A stretch of DNA of 64,000 bases from Streptomyces sp. NRRL F-5126 (GCF_000721265.1 NZ_JOFZ01000005.1:124001-188000), one strand, 5' to 3'; positions 41,735 to 50,907 are shown, counted from the first letter of the stretch. The notes: generated by a model from the letters alone, not told the origin. Translations and numbers: made by a program.

Positions 41735-44103
41735 GCGGCAGGGACACGGCCGAACCGCCGCTCTACCGTGACCCGTCGGCGTCCGTCGCGGATCGGGTCG
41801 CCGACCTGCTCGGCCGGATGACGCTCGCCGAGAAGGCGGGACAGGTCAACCAGCGCATGTACGGCTGGCACGCCTACGAACGCACCCCGTCCGGGTTCAG
41901 GCTCACCGACGCCTTCCGCGCCGAGGTGGACGCGTTCGGCGGCATGGGCGCGCTCTACGGGCTGCAGCGTGCCGACCCCTGGTCGGGCGTGACGTTCGCC
42001 GACGGTGTGCGCGCCGAGGACGCGGCGGAACTCGCCGCCGCCGTGCAGCGCCACGTCGCGGGGAACACCAGGCTCGGCATCCCCGTGCTGATGGTGGAGG
42101 AGGTGCCGCACGGCCATCAGGCGCTCGACGGCACCGTCCTGCCGGTGAACCTGGCGGTGGGGGCGAGCTGGGACCCCGCGCTGTACGAGGAGGCAGCCCA
42201 CGCGTGCGCCGCCCAACTGCGCGCCAGGGGCGGGCATGTGGCGCTGGTGTCGGCCCTTGACCTGGTGCGTGACCCCCGCTGGGGACGCACCGAGGAGTGC
42301 TTCGGCGAGGACCCGTACCTGGCCGCCCGGTTCACCGAGGCCCTCGTGCGCGGCATGCAGGGCGACGTGCGAGGCGGGAACGGGCGCGGGGAAGGGGACG
42401 GGCGCGGGGACGGGACGCCGTTCGCGCCCGACCGCGCCGCTGTCGTCCTCAAGCACTTCGCGGGCCAGGGCTCCACCGTCGGCGGACGCAACAGCCCCGC
42501 CACCGAGCTCGGCGCACGCGAACTCCACGAGATCCACCTGCCCGCCGCGCGGGCCGGGGTGCGCGCGGGCGCCGCGGGGCTGATGGCCGCCTACAACGAG
42601 TTCGACGGGCTGCCGTGCGCGGCCTCACGTCCCCTGCTGACGGAACTGCTGCGCGAACGCTGGAAGTTCGACGGCATCGTGATGGCCGACGGTCGGGCCG
42701 TCGACCGGCTGGTGCGGCTCGCCGGGGACGAGGCGTCGGCCGCGGCGCTCGCCCTTGAGGCCGGCACCGACATGGGCCTGTGGGACGACTGCTTCCCCCG
42801 GCTCGTGGAGGCGGTGGAACGCGGCCTCGTCGCCGAGGACGTCCTCGACACGGCCGTCGCGCGCGTCCTGACGCTCAAGTTCCGGCTCGGCCTCTTCGAC
42901 GGCCACGCCACCACCGCGACCACCACAACGGAGACGCCGGGGGGCGTTCCCACCGCACGCGCGAGGGAGGCGAGCGAGGCGCTGGCCCGTGCCTGCGTCG
43001 TCCTGCTGGAGCACGACGAAAGCACACTGCCGTTCGGCGACCGCATGCGGTCGCTCGCCGTCCTCGGACCCAACGCAGACTCGGTGCCCCAGCAGATCGG
43101 CGACTACACCGCGCCGCAGCCGCCGGGCTCCGGCACCACCGTCCTCGAAGGCATCCGCGCGGCCGCGCCCGCCGGGGTCCGCGTCACGTACGGGCGGGGC
43201 AGCGGACTCGTCAGCGACGACGACTCCGCGCTGCCCGAGGCGGTACGCCTCGCCGCCGAGGCGGACGCGGCGGTGCTGGTGCTCGGCGGGTCGAGCGCAC
43301 GCGAGCCGGACACCCGCTTCGAGGACAACGGCGCCGCGGTCGTCGGTTCGGCGCGCCCGGCCGGCATGACGAGCGGCGAGGGGGTCGACCTGGCCGACCT
43401 GGCGCTGCCGGCCGGCCAGCGTGCGCTGCTCGACGCCGTCGCCGCCACCGGGACACCCGTGGTCGTCGTCCTGGTCCAGGGCCGCCCGCACGCCCTCGAC
43501 GACCTGTCCGGCCGGGTCGGCGCACTGCTCAGCGCCTGGTATCCGGGGCCGTGGGGAGGCGCGGCGGTCGGCGAGATCCTGTTCGGGCGCGTGGCGCCGT
43601 CCGGCAGGCTGCCGGTGTCCGTGCCGCGCTCGGCGGCCGCGCTCCCCGTCCACTACAACGCCAAGGACCACGGCTACCGGGGCTACGTGGACCAGCCGGC
43701 CACGGCACGCTACCCGTTCGGGCACGGGCTCTCGTACACCACCGTCGAGTACGGGGAGCCCCGGCTGTCCCGGGAGCGGGTGACGACGGGCGACCCGGTG
43801 ACCGAGTGCACGGTCCGGGTCGCCAATACGGGTGGGCGCGCGGTGCGGGAGACGGTGCAGCTGTACATCCGCCGCCTGAGCGGCGGTACGTCGTGGCCCC
43901 GGGTACGGGAGCTGCGCGACTTCCTGGGCGCCGAGCTCGCCCCCGGCGAACACACCGACGTGGTCTTCCGGGTCGACGCGCACACCTTGGAGTCCGTCAC
44001 CCGCGGGCTGGAACGGGAGGTGGAAGCGGGAGAGGTGGAGATCGAGGTGGGCTCCTGTGCTGCCACTGCCCGGGGAGTGCGGCTGGTGGTGGAGCCGGCC
44101 TGA
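41731..44103 (+). CDS. GH3 family beta-glycosidase, intracellular
   Basis: 790 residues. The N-terminal GH3 barrel carries KHFAGQGSTVGGRNS and the nucleophile region FDGIVMADGRAVDR with Asp near 320; the second alpha/beta domain contains VLGPNADSVPQQIGDYTAP and the last 100 residues form a fibronectin-III-like domain (VRVANTGGRAVRETVQLYI). No signal peptide, so it cleaves imported oligosaccharides. GTG 41731 has GGGAGGAG upstream and overlaps the stop of the GH5-like gene. A Gly/Arg/Glu-rich loop near residue 215 is an unusual low-complexity insertion. Confidence 0.9.
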   Translation: MSGRDTAEPPLYRDPSASVADRVADLLGRMTLAEKAGQVNQRMYGWHAYERTPSGFRLTDAFRAEVDAFGGMGALYGLQRADPWSGVTFADGVRAEDAAELAAAVQRHVAGNTRLGIPVLMVEEVPHGHQALDGTVLPVNLAVGASWDPALYEEAAHACAAQLRARGGHVALVSALDLVRDPRWGRTEECFGEDPYLAARFTEALVRGMQGDVRGGNGRGEGDGRGDGTPFAPDRAAVVLKHFAGQGSTVGGRNSPATELGARELHEIHLPAARAGVRAGAAGLMAAYNEFDGLPCAASRPLLTELLRERWKFDGIVMADGRAVDRLVRLAGDEASAAALALEAGTDMGLWDDCFPRLVEAVERGLVAEDVLDTAVARVLTLKFRLGLFDGHATTATTTTETPGGVPTARAREASEALARACVVLLEHDESTLPFGDRMRSLAVLGPNADSVPQQIGDYTAPQPPGSGTTVLEGIRAAAPAGVRVTYGRGSGLVSDDDSALPEAVRLAAEADAAVLVLGGSSAREPDTRFEDNGAAVVGSARPAGMTSGEGVDLADLALPAGQRALLDAVAATGTPVVVVLVQGRPHALDDLSGRVGALLSAWYPGPWGGAAVGEILFGRVAPSGRLPVSVPRSAAALPVHYNAKDHGYRGYVDQPATARYPFGHGLSYTTVEYGEPRLSRERVTTGDPVTECTVRVANTGGRAVRETVQLYIRRLSGGTSWPRVRELRDFLGAELAPGEHTDVVFRVDAHTLESVTRGLEREVEAGEVEIEVGSCAATARGVRLVVEPA

Positions 44104-44117
44104 GTACGGCCCCCGGA

Positions 44118-44123
44118 TAGACT
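44118..44123 (+). promoter_or_regulatory. Leaderless -10 box of the AraC gene (TAGACT)
   Basis: TAGACT lies 7 nt before the ATG at 44131; no ribosome site is visible. It gives the AraC regulator its own promoter after the glycosidase operon. Confidence 0.6.
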
Positions 44124-44130
44124 CGTGCGC

Positions 44131-45006
44131 ATGGCTCGATCGTCCCGTGGTGAGGGGAACCCCGGGATGTGGCTGCGCGAGGCCGGCACCGAGGTGCGCC
44201 GGGTTGCCGCGCTTGCGCAGCAGGCGGCGGCGCCCTTCGCCATCACCGCCGGGTTCCGCATTCCGCGCGTGCCCACCGAGTGGGCACCGCACTCGCATCC
44301 GTCGCACGAGCTCGTCTGGGTACGGGGCGGAACGCTGACGTCCCGCGTGGGCAACCGCGTCTTCACCGTCTCCGAGGGGCACGGGCTGTGGATGCCCGCC
44401 GGTGTGGTGCACGGGGGACGGGCCACGGCCGGCGCGCGGTTCCACGACGCCGTCTTCGCCCCCGACCGCACGCCGGTCGACTTCGGGGAACCGAGAACGA
44501 TCGCGATGACACCGTTGCTCGAAGCGCTGCTGACCCACCTGTCCCGCACGGATCTCGACGCGGCCGCCAGGGCGCGGGCGGAGTCGGTCGTGTTCGACGT
44601 ACTGCGGCCGTCCGAGCGCCAGTTCGCGCTGCGGCTGCCCGACGACACGCGGATCGACGCGATCGCCGAGGCCCTGCTCGACGATCCGGCCGACGGCCGC
44701 TCGCTGGAGGAGTGGGCGCTGCGGCTGGGGATCAGCGAGCGCACGGTCACCCGCGCGTTCCGGCACGCGACGGGTCTCTCCTTCGCGCAGTGGCGGCAGA
44801 TGCTGCGCGTGCACCGGGCACTGACCCTCCTGTCGCAGGGCTTCGATGTGATGACGGTCTCCGAGACCCTCGGGTATGCGCAGCCCAGCTCCTTCATCGC
44901 CGCCTTCCGCCGGATCATGGGAACCACGCCCGGCGCCTTCTTCGACGCGGCCGGCGGGTCCTCGGGTGATGTCCGGAATCCCGTACCGGATGTCCAGAAC
45001 TCCTGA
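44131..45006 (+). CDS. AraC-family regulator with N-terminal cupin domain
   Basis: 291 residues. A cupin-like sensor domain (HSHPSHELVWVRGG, GHGLWMPAGVVHGG) is followed by two HTH motifs in the last 100 residues (LEEWALRLGISERTVTRAFR and VMTVSETLGYAQPSSFIAAF). The start is set by the -10 box 7 nt upstream. It lies downstream of the glycosidase genes and upstream of an iron-type uptake operon. It could control either; cupin-AraC proteins are known both for sugar and siderophore genes. Confidence 0.88.
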   Translation: MARSSRGEGNPGMWLREAGTEVRRVAALAQQAAAPFAITAGFRIPRVPTEWAPHSHPSHELVWVRGGTLTSRVGNRVFTVSEGHGLWMPAGVVHGGRATAGARFHDAVFAPDRTPVDFGEPRTIAMTPLLEALLTHLSRTDLDAAARARAESVVFDVLRPSERQFALRLPDDTRIDAIAEALLDDPADGRSLEEWALRLGISERTVTRAFRHATGLSFAQWRQMLRVHRALTLLSQGFDVMTVSETLGYAQPSSFIAAFRRIMGTTPGAFFDAAGGSSGDVRNPVPDVQNS

Positions 45007-45043
45007 TTGTCGGCCTGGCGAGCGGACTATAACCTGCTCGAAG

Positions 45044-45062
45044 TTAGGTAACCCTTAGTTGG
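45044..45062 (+). promoter_or_regulatory. Possible iron box (DmdR/DtxR type)
   Basis: TTAGGTAACCCTTAGTTGG shares the TTAGGT half and several other positions with the Streptomyces iron box (TTAGGTTAGGCTCACCTAA type). It follows a TAACCT -10-like box (45030-45035) and so overlaps the predicted start of the uptake operon. The right half matches poorly. Confidence 0.45.
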
Positions 45063-45174
45063 TGCTCGACGTGAACGGCCCTGCCCGTTCGCGGTCGAGT
45101 GCGCGGTCCGGCCGGTGACGGCCGGCCGGAGGGGTGCCGCTGGTCCTCGCCCCTCCGACCCTCCGGACTCGTCG

Positions 45175-46038
45175 ATGTTCACACGCCCCTTCCGGCACGC
45201 CGGCCGCCCGGCTGCCCGCACCGCCGCATCGGTGTCCGCACTGCGCGGGCACGACCTGGTACTGCGGTACGACGGCACACCGGTCGTCCACGGCGTCTCG
45301 ATCGACCTGGCACCCGGCCGCGCGACCGCCCTGGTGGGGCCCAACGGCAGCGGGAAGTCCACGCTGCTGCGGGCGCTGTCCCGGCTGCACCGGGTGGACG
45401 GCGGCCGGGTGACGCTCGGGGCCGACGACGGACTCCCGGAGCGCGACGCGGCGCTGCTCAGCGCCCGCGGGTTCGCCCGTGAGGTCACGCTCTTCTCCCA
45501 GTCGAGGCCCGCGCCCCAGGGGTTGACGGTCACGGAGGTCGTGGCCTTCGGACGCCACCCCTACCGCCGGGGCTTCGGCGGACTCGGCGACGAGGACAGG
45601 ACCGCCATCGAGCGCGCCATGGGGGTCACCGGCGTAACGGACATGGCCGGACGGCCGGTCGGGGAACTGTCCGGCGGCGAGATGCAGCGCGTCTGGCTCG
45701 CGGCGTGCCTGGCCCAGGACACCGGCGTCGTGCTGCTGGACGAACCGACCAACCACCTCGACCTGCGCTACCAGGTCGAGACGCTCGACCTGGTGCGCGA
45801 CCTCGTGGAGGAGCACGGCATCGCGGTCGGGATCGTGCTGCACGACCTCGACCAGGCGTCACGCGTCGCGGACACGCTGGTCCTGATGCGCTCGGGCCGG
45901 GTGCACGCGGCGGGCCCACCCGCCGACGTCCTCACTGCCGGGAACATCGGCGAGGTCTACGACATCCGGGTCGAGGTCGGCACGGACCCCCGCACCGGCC
46001 GTCTCCGCATCGACCCCGTCGGGCGCCACCCCGCCTGA
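45175..46038 (+). CDS. FecE/FepC-type siderophore ABC transporter ATPase
   Basis: 287 residues as called. Walker A VGPNGSGKST, signature LSGGEMQRVWLA, Walker B VVLLDEPTNHLDL, H-loop IVLHDLDQAS: the sequence set of iron-siderophore/cobalamin ATPases. The start is uncertain: GTG 45115, ATG 45175 and GTG 45232 are in frame and none has a clear ribosome site; 45232 would give the most typical domain start. It leads an operon with the binding protein and a fused permease. Confidence 0.87.
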   Translation: MFTRPFRHAGRPAARTAASVSALRGHDLVLRYDGTPVVHGVSIDLAPGRATALVGPNGSGKSTLLRALSRLHRVDGGRVTLGADDGLPERDAALLSARGFAREVTLFSQSRPAPQGLTVTEVVAFGRHPYRRGFGGLGDEDRTAIERAMGVTGVTDMAGRPVGELSGGEMQRVWLAACLAQDTGVVLLDEPTNHLDLRYQVETLDLVRDLVEEHGIAVGIVLHDLDQASRVADTLVLMRSGRVHAAGPPADVLTAGNIGEVYDIRVEVGTDPRTGRLRIDPVGRHPA

Positions 46039-46102
46039 GGCGGGGCTCCCGCTCCACAACACACCGCACACATCACACGTACCGCAAGAAAGAAGCCCCC
46101 TC

Positions 46103-47167
46103 ATGAACCGTGCCCGTCGCCTGGCGGCGTCAGCCGCCACAGGGCTCGCCCTCCTCGCCGCAACGGCCTGCGGCACGACCGACGTCGGCAAGACGGAGGC
46201 CGGCGGCGGCGCGAGCGCGTCGCCCGCGTCGAAGGACTGCGCCTCGGACACCACGACCACCTCCACCGAGCCCGTCTCCTTCAAGGACGGCGTGGGCCGT
46301 CAGGTGAAGCTCGCCAAGCCCGCCAAACGCATCGCGGTCCTGGAGTGGCAGCAGGTCGAGGACGCGCTGACCCTGTGCGTCACCCCCACCGCGGTCGCGG
46401 ACGCGAAGGGGTACAGGACCTACGACAGTGCGGAGAAGCTGCCCAGCGGTGTGACGAACATCGGCACCCGCGAGGAGCCCGACCTCGACACCCTCTACGC
46501 GTCGAAGCCCGACCTCATCGTCGTGGAGGCGTTCCACGCCGACGACGAGACCATCAAGAAGCTGGAGAAGCGCGGCGTCCCCGTGATGGCCACCCGGGGC
46601 GCGAACCCGGACGACCCGATCGGGAACATGCGGCAGGTGTTCAGCATGATCGCCAAGGCGACGGGCCGCACCGAGCGGGCCGGCCAGGTGCTGAAGGAGT
46701 TCGACCAGCACCTGGCAGAGGCCAAGCGGAAGGTCGCCGACGCCGCCCTGCCGACGAAGCGCTTCCTGTTCTTCGACGGATGGCTGCAGGGCGGCAACCT
46801 CACCATCCGCCCCTACAGCGACGGCGCCCTGTTCACGGAGATAGGCAGGCAACTCGGCATGAAGCCCGCGTGGACCGACGCCGTCAACAAGGACCACGGG
46901 CACGGCGGCGTCGACCCCTCCTACGGCCTCGCCCAGACGGACGTCGAGGGACTCACCGCCGTGGGTGACGCCAACCTCTTCTACGCCAACGACGACGGAG
47001 CCGGAGGCTACGTCAAGGCACTGGAGAAGAACCCCATCTGGCGTGACCTCCCGGCCGTGAAGGAGGGCCGCGCGCACTCGTTCCCCGCGGGTGTGTGGGG
47101 CGCCGGCGGGCCGCGCTCCTGCGAGCAGGCCATCGACGCGTACGCCGACGTTCTCGACAAGAAGTGA
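46103..47167 (+). CDS. Iron-siderophore/heme-type binding lipoprotein
   Basis: 354 residues. Signal peptide with lipobox LAATAC (Cys near 23), a Ser/Thr-rich linker, then a class III FecB-like domain (RIAVLEWQQVEDALTLCVTP, KPDLIVVEAFHADDETIKKL, AFSMIAKATGRTERAGQVLK region). A Ser/Thr-rich stretch contains two further cysteines (KDCASD and TLCVTP) that may form a disulfide. Located between the ATPase and the permease genes, 64 bp after the ATPase. Ligand likely a ferric siderophore. Confidence 0.88.
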   Translation: MNRARRLAASAATGLALLAATACGTTDVGKTEAGGGASASPASKDCASDTTTTSTEPVSFKDGVGRQVKLAKPAKRIAVLEWQQVEDALTLCVTPTAVADAKGYRTYDSAEKLPSGVTNIGTREEPDLDTLYASKPDLIVVEAFHADDETIKKLEKRGVPVMATRGANPDDPIGNMRQVFSMIAKATGRTERAGQVLKEFDQHLAEAKRKVADAALPTKRFLFFDGWLQGGNLTIRPYSDGALFTEIGRQLGMKPAWTDAVNKDHGHGGVDPSYGLAQTDVEGLTAVGDANLFYANDDGAGGYVKALEKNPIWRDLPAVKEGRAHSFPAGVWGAGGPRSCEQAIDAYADVLDKK

Positions 47168-47171
47168 ACAA

Positions 47172-49241
47172 GTGAGCACACCGCGGACGCCCGCACGCGG
47201 CGGCGGCCCCACCGGAGCGGCCGTGCTCGCGGCGCTCCTCGCCGTCACGGCCCTGGTGGGCATGTGGCATCTGACGCAGGGGACTTCGGACGTCGGCGTC
47301 GGCGACCTCGTACGGTACCTGGCCGGGGAAGGACAGCACGGTGGCGCGCCGGTCGGTGAGATCCTCACAGGCTCGCGCCTGCCGCGCCTGCTGGCCGGTG
47401 TGGCGGTCGGCTTCGCACTCGGCGCCGCCGGGGCGCTCCTCCAGTCCGTCACGCACAACGCACTCGCCTCGCCCGACACCCTCGCGGTCACGGCCGGGGC
47501 CTATTTCACCCTCACCCTCGTCGCGGCGTTCGGCCTCACCGTCCCGCTGTGGGCGTCGGGCGCCGTCGCGTTCGCCGGCGGCCTCGCCGCGGCGGCCCTC
47601 GTGCTGCTCCTCGCGGGCCGGGCGGCGAGCACCGCGGGCACCCGCCTCGTCCTCGCCGGATCGGCGACGGCGATGGCGCTCGACGCGGCGACCGGTGCGC
47701 TCCTCATCCTGTTCGACCAGAACACGACCGGCCTCTTCGCCTGGGGGAGCGGCTCCCTCGCGCAGTTGAACATCGACGCGTCGGTACGCGCCTGGCCCCT
47801 CGTGGCCGTCGTGCTGTGCCTGGCGCTCGCACTGTCGCGGCGGCTGGACGTGATGGCCCTCGGCGACGACACCGCGTCCACCCTCGGCGTGCCGATCCGC
47901 GCCACCCGGGTGACCGCCGTGCTCTGCGCGGTGCTGCTGACGAGCACGGCGGTGACACTCGCGGGACCGATCTCGTTCGTCGGCCTCGGCGCCCCCGTCC
48001 TGATCCGCCTGATCGCGGGGCGGGTCCGGGCGCTGCGCCGGCATCTCTACTCGGTGCCCGCCACCGGTCTTGCCGGCGCGCTGCTCATCCTGCTCGCGGA
48101 CGCGGTCCTGCGTGCGGTGCAGGGCGCGGACGGCGCCGCCGCCATCCCCACGGGCGTGCCGACCGCCCTGCTCGGCTCCGTCGTGATCGTGGTCCTCGCG
48201 CTGCGCCTGCGCGACACGGGCCAGGCCCGGCGGCCCGCGCACGCCCGGGTCGCCGCACGGTCGCGCCGCGCGTTCGTCCTCGTGGTGCTCGGCTCGGTGG
48301 CACTGCTGGCAGCGGTGGCCTTCGTGGCGGTCCTCGCGGGGAGTCTCTGGCTGCGGACAGGGGACGTCGCGCTCTGGGCCAGGGGCGGCGCGCCCGGCCT
48401 GATCGGCCAGGCGCTCGACGACCGGGTCCCGCGCGTGATCGCCGCGGTTCTCGCCGGCGCCGCGCTCGGACTGGCCGGATGCGTCGTGCAGGGCGCCGTG
48501 CGCAACCCTCTCGCCGAGCCCGGGGTGCTCGGCATCACGGCGGGTGCCGGGCTCGGCGCGGTGAGCGTCGTCACGTCGGGGCTGCCGGGCGGACGGCCCG
48601 TGCTCATCGCGGTGGCGGTCGCGGCGGGCCTCGCCACGTTCGGGGTGATCGCCCTGCTGTCCTGGCGCGGCGGCTTCCTGCCCGACCGGTTCGTGCTGGT
48701 CGGCATCGGCTGCGGGTACGGACTGACCTCCGTCACCACCTTCCTGCTGCTGCACGCCGACCCGTACAACACACCCCGCATCTTCACCTGGCTCTCCGGC
48801 ACGACCTACGGCCGCACGCTGTCCGACGCCGTGCCGGTCGCGGTGGCGCTGGCGCTCGCGCTTCCCGCGCTGCTCGCCATGCGCGGACGGCTCGATCTGC
48901 TCGCCGTCGACGAGGACACCCCGCGCATCGTCGGCGTCAAGGTCGAACGCACGCGCTTCGCCGCCCTGGCCATCGCCGCGGTGCTCGCGGCGCTCAGCGT
49001 GATCGCCGTCGGCGTCGTCGGCTTCGTGGGGCTCGTGGCCCCGCACCTCGCGCGTTCGCTGGTGGGCGCACGGCACGGCCGTGCGATCCCGGTCGCGATG
49101 GTGCTGGGCGCGGTGCTGGTCTGCGTGGCCGACGCCCTGGGCCGCACGGTCGCCGCACCCGCCCAGGTGCCCGCCGGGCTCATGATCGCGCTGGTCGGCG
49201 CGCCGTACTTCGTGTGGGTGCTCCGGCGTTCCCGCGTGTGA
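47172..49241 (+). CDS. Fused double FecCD permease (FhuB type)
   Basis: 689 residues with about 20 transmembrane helices in two homologous halves. Each half has the FecCD patterns: SRLPRLLAGVAVGFALGAAG / HNALASPDTLAVTAG and DRVPRVIAAVLAGAALGLAG / RNPLAEPGVLGITAG. The two halves of a normally dimeric permease are fused, as in FhuB. GTG 47172 begins 5 bp after the binding protein stop. With the ATPase and binding protein it forms a complete importer. Confidence 0.93.
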   Translation: MSTPRTPARGGGPTGAAVLAALLAVTALVGMWHLTQGTSDVGVGDLVRYLAGEGQHGGAPVGEILTGSRLPRLLAGVAVGFALGAAGALLQSVTHNALASPDTLAVTAGAYFTLTLVAAFGLTVPLWASGAVAFAGGLAAAALVLLLAGRAASTAGTRLVLAGSATAMALDAATGALLILFDQNTTGLFAWGSGSLAQLNIDASVRAWPLVAVVLCLALALSRRLDVMALGDDTASTLGVPIRATRVTAVLCAVLLTSTAVTLAGPISFVGLGAPVLIRLIAGRVRALRRHLYSVPATGLAGALLILLADAVLRAVQGADGAAAIPTGVPTALLGSVVIVVLALRLRDTGQARRPAHARVAARSRRAFVLVVLGSVALLAAVAFVAVLAGSLWLRTGDVALWARGGAPGLIGQALDDRVPRVIAAVLAGAALGLAGCVVQGAVRNPLAEPGVLGITAGAGLGAVSVVTSGLPGGRPVLIAVAVAAGLATFGVIALLSWRGGFLPDRFVLVGIGCGYGLTSVTTFLLLHADPYNTPRIFTWLSGTTYGRTLSDAVPVAVALALALPALLAMRGRLDLLAVDEDTPRIVGVKVERTRFAALAIAAVLAALSVIAVGVVGFVGLVAPHLARSLVGARHGRAIPVAMVLGAVLVCVADALGRTVAAPAQVPAGLMIALVGAPYFVWVLRRSRV

Positions 49242-49274
49242 CGCCGAGCCGCGCCCGCCCCCGTCCGGCTTCCG

Positions 49275-49280
49275 TACCCT
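49275..49280 (+). promoter_or_regulatory. Leaderless -10 box of the sirtuin gene (TACCCT)
   Basis: TACCCT lies 6 nt before the ATG at 49287 with no ribosome site. Confidence 0.55.
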
Positions 49281-49286
49281 GGCAGC

Positions 49287-50192
49287 ATGCGCATACGCCC
49301 GACTCTGAGCTGGACCCCCGCCGAGGACCTGCCGCCGGGCACCACCGATCTCACGCCGGTCGTCGACGCGCTGACCGCGGGCGGCGTGCTGGTACTCAGC
49401 GGTGCCGGCATCTCCACCGAGTCGGGCATCCCCGACTACCGGGGCGACGGCGGGAGCCTGAGCCGGCACACGCCGATGACGTACCAGGCCTTCACGGCGA
49501 CCTCAGGGGCCAGGCGCCGGTACTGGGCGCGCAGCCACCTCGGGCGGCGCTCCTTCGTCCGCGCCCGCCCCAACGCCGGGCACCGGGCCGTGGCCGCGTT
49601 CGCACGGCACGGCGCGCTCTCGGGGGTGATCACCCAGAACGTCGACGGCCTGCACCAGGCGGCCGGCAGCGAAGGCGTCGTGGAACTCCACGGGAGTCTC
49701 GACCGGGTGCTCTGCCTCACCTGCGGAGCGTTCAGCGCCCGCGGTGAACTCGCCGGGCGACTGGAGCGGGCCAACGTGGGTTTCGAGCCGGTCGCCGCCG
49801 GGATCAACCCGGACGGGGACGCCGACCTGACCGACGAGCAGGTCGTGGGCTTCCGCGTGGTGCCGTGCCTCGACTGCGGGGGTGTCCTCAAGCCGGACGT
49901 CGTGTTCTTCGGGGAGACGGTTCCGCCCGCGCGCGTCGAGCACTGCCGTGAGCTGGTCCGCCGGGCGACGTCGCTGCTGGTGCTCGGGTCGTCGTTGACG
50001 GTGATGTCCGGATTCCGGTTCGTGCGCCAGGCGGCCGAGGCCGGGAAGCCGGTGCTGATCGTCAACCGGGATCCGACCAGGGGCGATCCGCATGCCGTCA
50101 CCCGGGTCGCGCTGCCCCTGGGCACGGCGCTGACCACGGTGGCGGATCGGCTGGGCATCGTGCTCGACGCCGGGCCCGCTGAGGTCGCATGA
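49287..50192 (+). CDS. Sirtuin NAD+-dependent protein deacylase (SIR2 family)
   Basis: 301 residues. GAGISTESGIPDYRGDGGSL (NAD-binding), TQNVDGLHQAAG, HGS with catalytic His near 128, zinc cysteines CLTC and CLDC, GSSLTV, and VNRDPTRGD. A class II/IV-type bacterial sirtuin removing acyl groups from lysines. Leaderless start. The stop is followed after 1 bp by the stop of the convergent double-HTH regulator. Confidence 0.93.
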   Translation: MRIRPTLSWTPAEDLPPGTTDLTPVVDALTAGGVLVLSGAGISTESGIPDYRGDGGSLSRHTPMTYQAFTATSGARRRYWARSHLGRRSFVRARPNAGHRAVAAFARHGALSGVITQNVDGLHQAAGSEGVVELHGSLDRVLCLTCGAFSARGELAGRLERANVGFEPVAAGINPDGDADLTDEQVVGFRVVPCLDCGGVLKPDVVFFGETVPPARVEHCRELVRRATSLLVLGSSLTVMSGFRFVRQAAEAGKPVLIVNRDPTRGDPHAVTRVALPLGTALTTVADRLGIVLDAGPAEVA

Positions 50193-50193
50193 C

Positions 50194-50901
50194 CTAGGAG
50201 ATGCCCCGCTCGCCCAGCCGGTCCCAGAAGTGCTGCTGGATGTCCGCCAGGTAGGCGGCGCCCGCACGCCCGGCGTTGTGCGAGCTGCTGCCCTCGCCCC
50301 AGTTCGTGCTGGCCGCCATCAGGGCCTGGTACCCCTTGTGGACGTGCGCCAGCGCGTCCTGTACATCCCGTTTGGGCAGGCCGACCGTCTCCCGCACCGG
50401 GCCGACGTAGCCCTGCCAGCGGGTCGTGGCGGCGCTGACCAGCATCTCGGTCAGCCGCGGTGCACGGCCGGTGAAGCTGATCAGCGAGGACAGCGGCAGC
50501 GCCAGCGCGTCGGCCAGCTCCGCCGCCTGCCGGTCGTTGCCCTCCCACCGGCCGTCGTTCTCGGCGCGCTGGTAGACGGCGACGTCCATGCCGATGGCCA
50601 TGGCGAGGTCGACGACGCCGATGCCGCGCGCGAGGCGGTACTCGCGCAGCGTACGAGGGGCGCCGAGCAATTCGCCCGGCGCGCACCACAACGCGCCCGC
50701 CAGAGCGGTCAGTTCCTTCTCGGTGGGACGATCGCGACCCTGCTCCCACGCGATGACGGTCGCGGTGGGGACCTGAACGCCGTATGCGGCCCGCAGGGCG
50801 TGGGCGACGTGGGCAGGGGTCATGCCGAGCGCTTCGCGCATGCGCCGCGCGGCCCCGGCGTCGAAGGGCGGCCCGCCCGCCGTTCCTGCCGTCGTGTTCA
50901 C
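50194..50901 (-). CDS. XRE-family regulator with two HTH domains
   Basis: 235 residues. Two tandem helix-turn-helix regions: TPAHVAHALRAAYGVQVPTA ... WEQGRDRPTEKEL (residues 28-80) and REYRLARGIGVVDLAMAIGM ... QRAENDGRWEGND (residues 87-135). The C-terminal half (VHKGYQALMAASTNWGEG ... FWDRLGERGIS) is unassigned. GTG 50901 is preceded by TACGGT-N6 and no ribosome site. Convergent with the sirtuin gene, sharing almost no spacer; upstream is the cellulase promoter region. Confidence 0.8.
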   Translation of the reverse strand: MNTTAGTAGGPPFDAGAARRMREALGMTPAHVAHALRAAYGVQVPTATVIAWEQGRDRPTEKELTALAGALWCAPGELLGAPRTLREYRLARGIGVVDLAMAIGMDVAVYQRAENDGRWEGNDRQAAELADALALPLSSLISFTGRAPRLTEMLVSAATTRWQGYVGPVRETVGLPKRDVQDALAHVHKGYQALMAASTNWGEGSSSHNAGRAGAAYLADIQQHFWDRLGERGIS

Positions 50902-50907
50902 GGGCAC

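Noticed and set aside
47549..49747. Long plus-strand frame across the fused permease and into the sirtuin gene
   Set aside because: Arg/Ala/Gly-rich shadow without motifs; two well-supported genes occupy the same strand in other frames.
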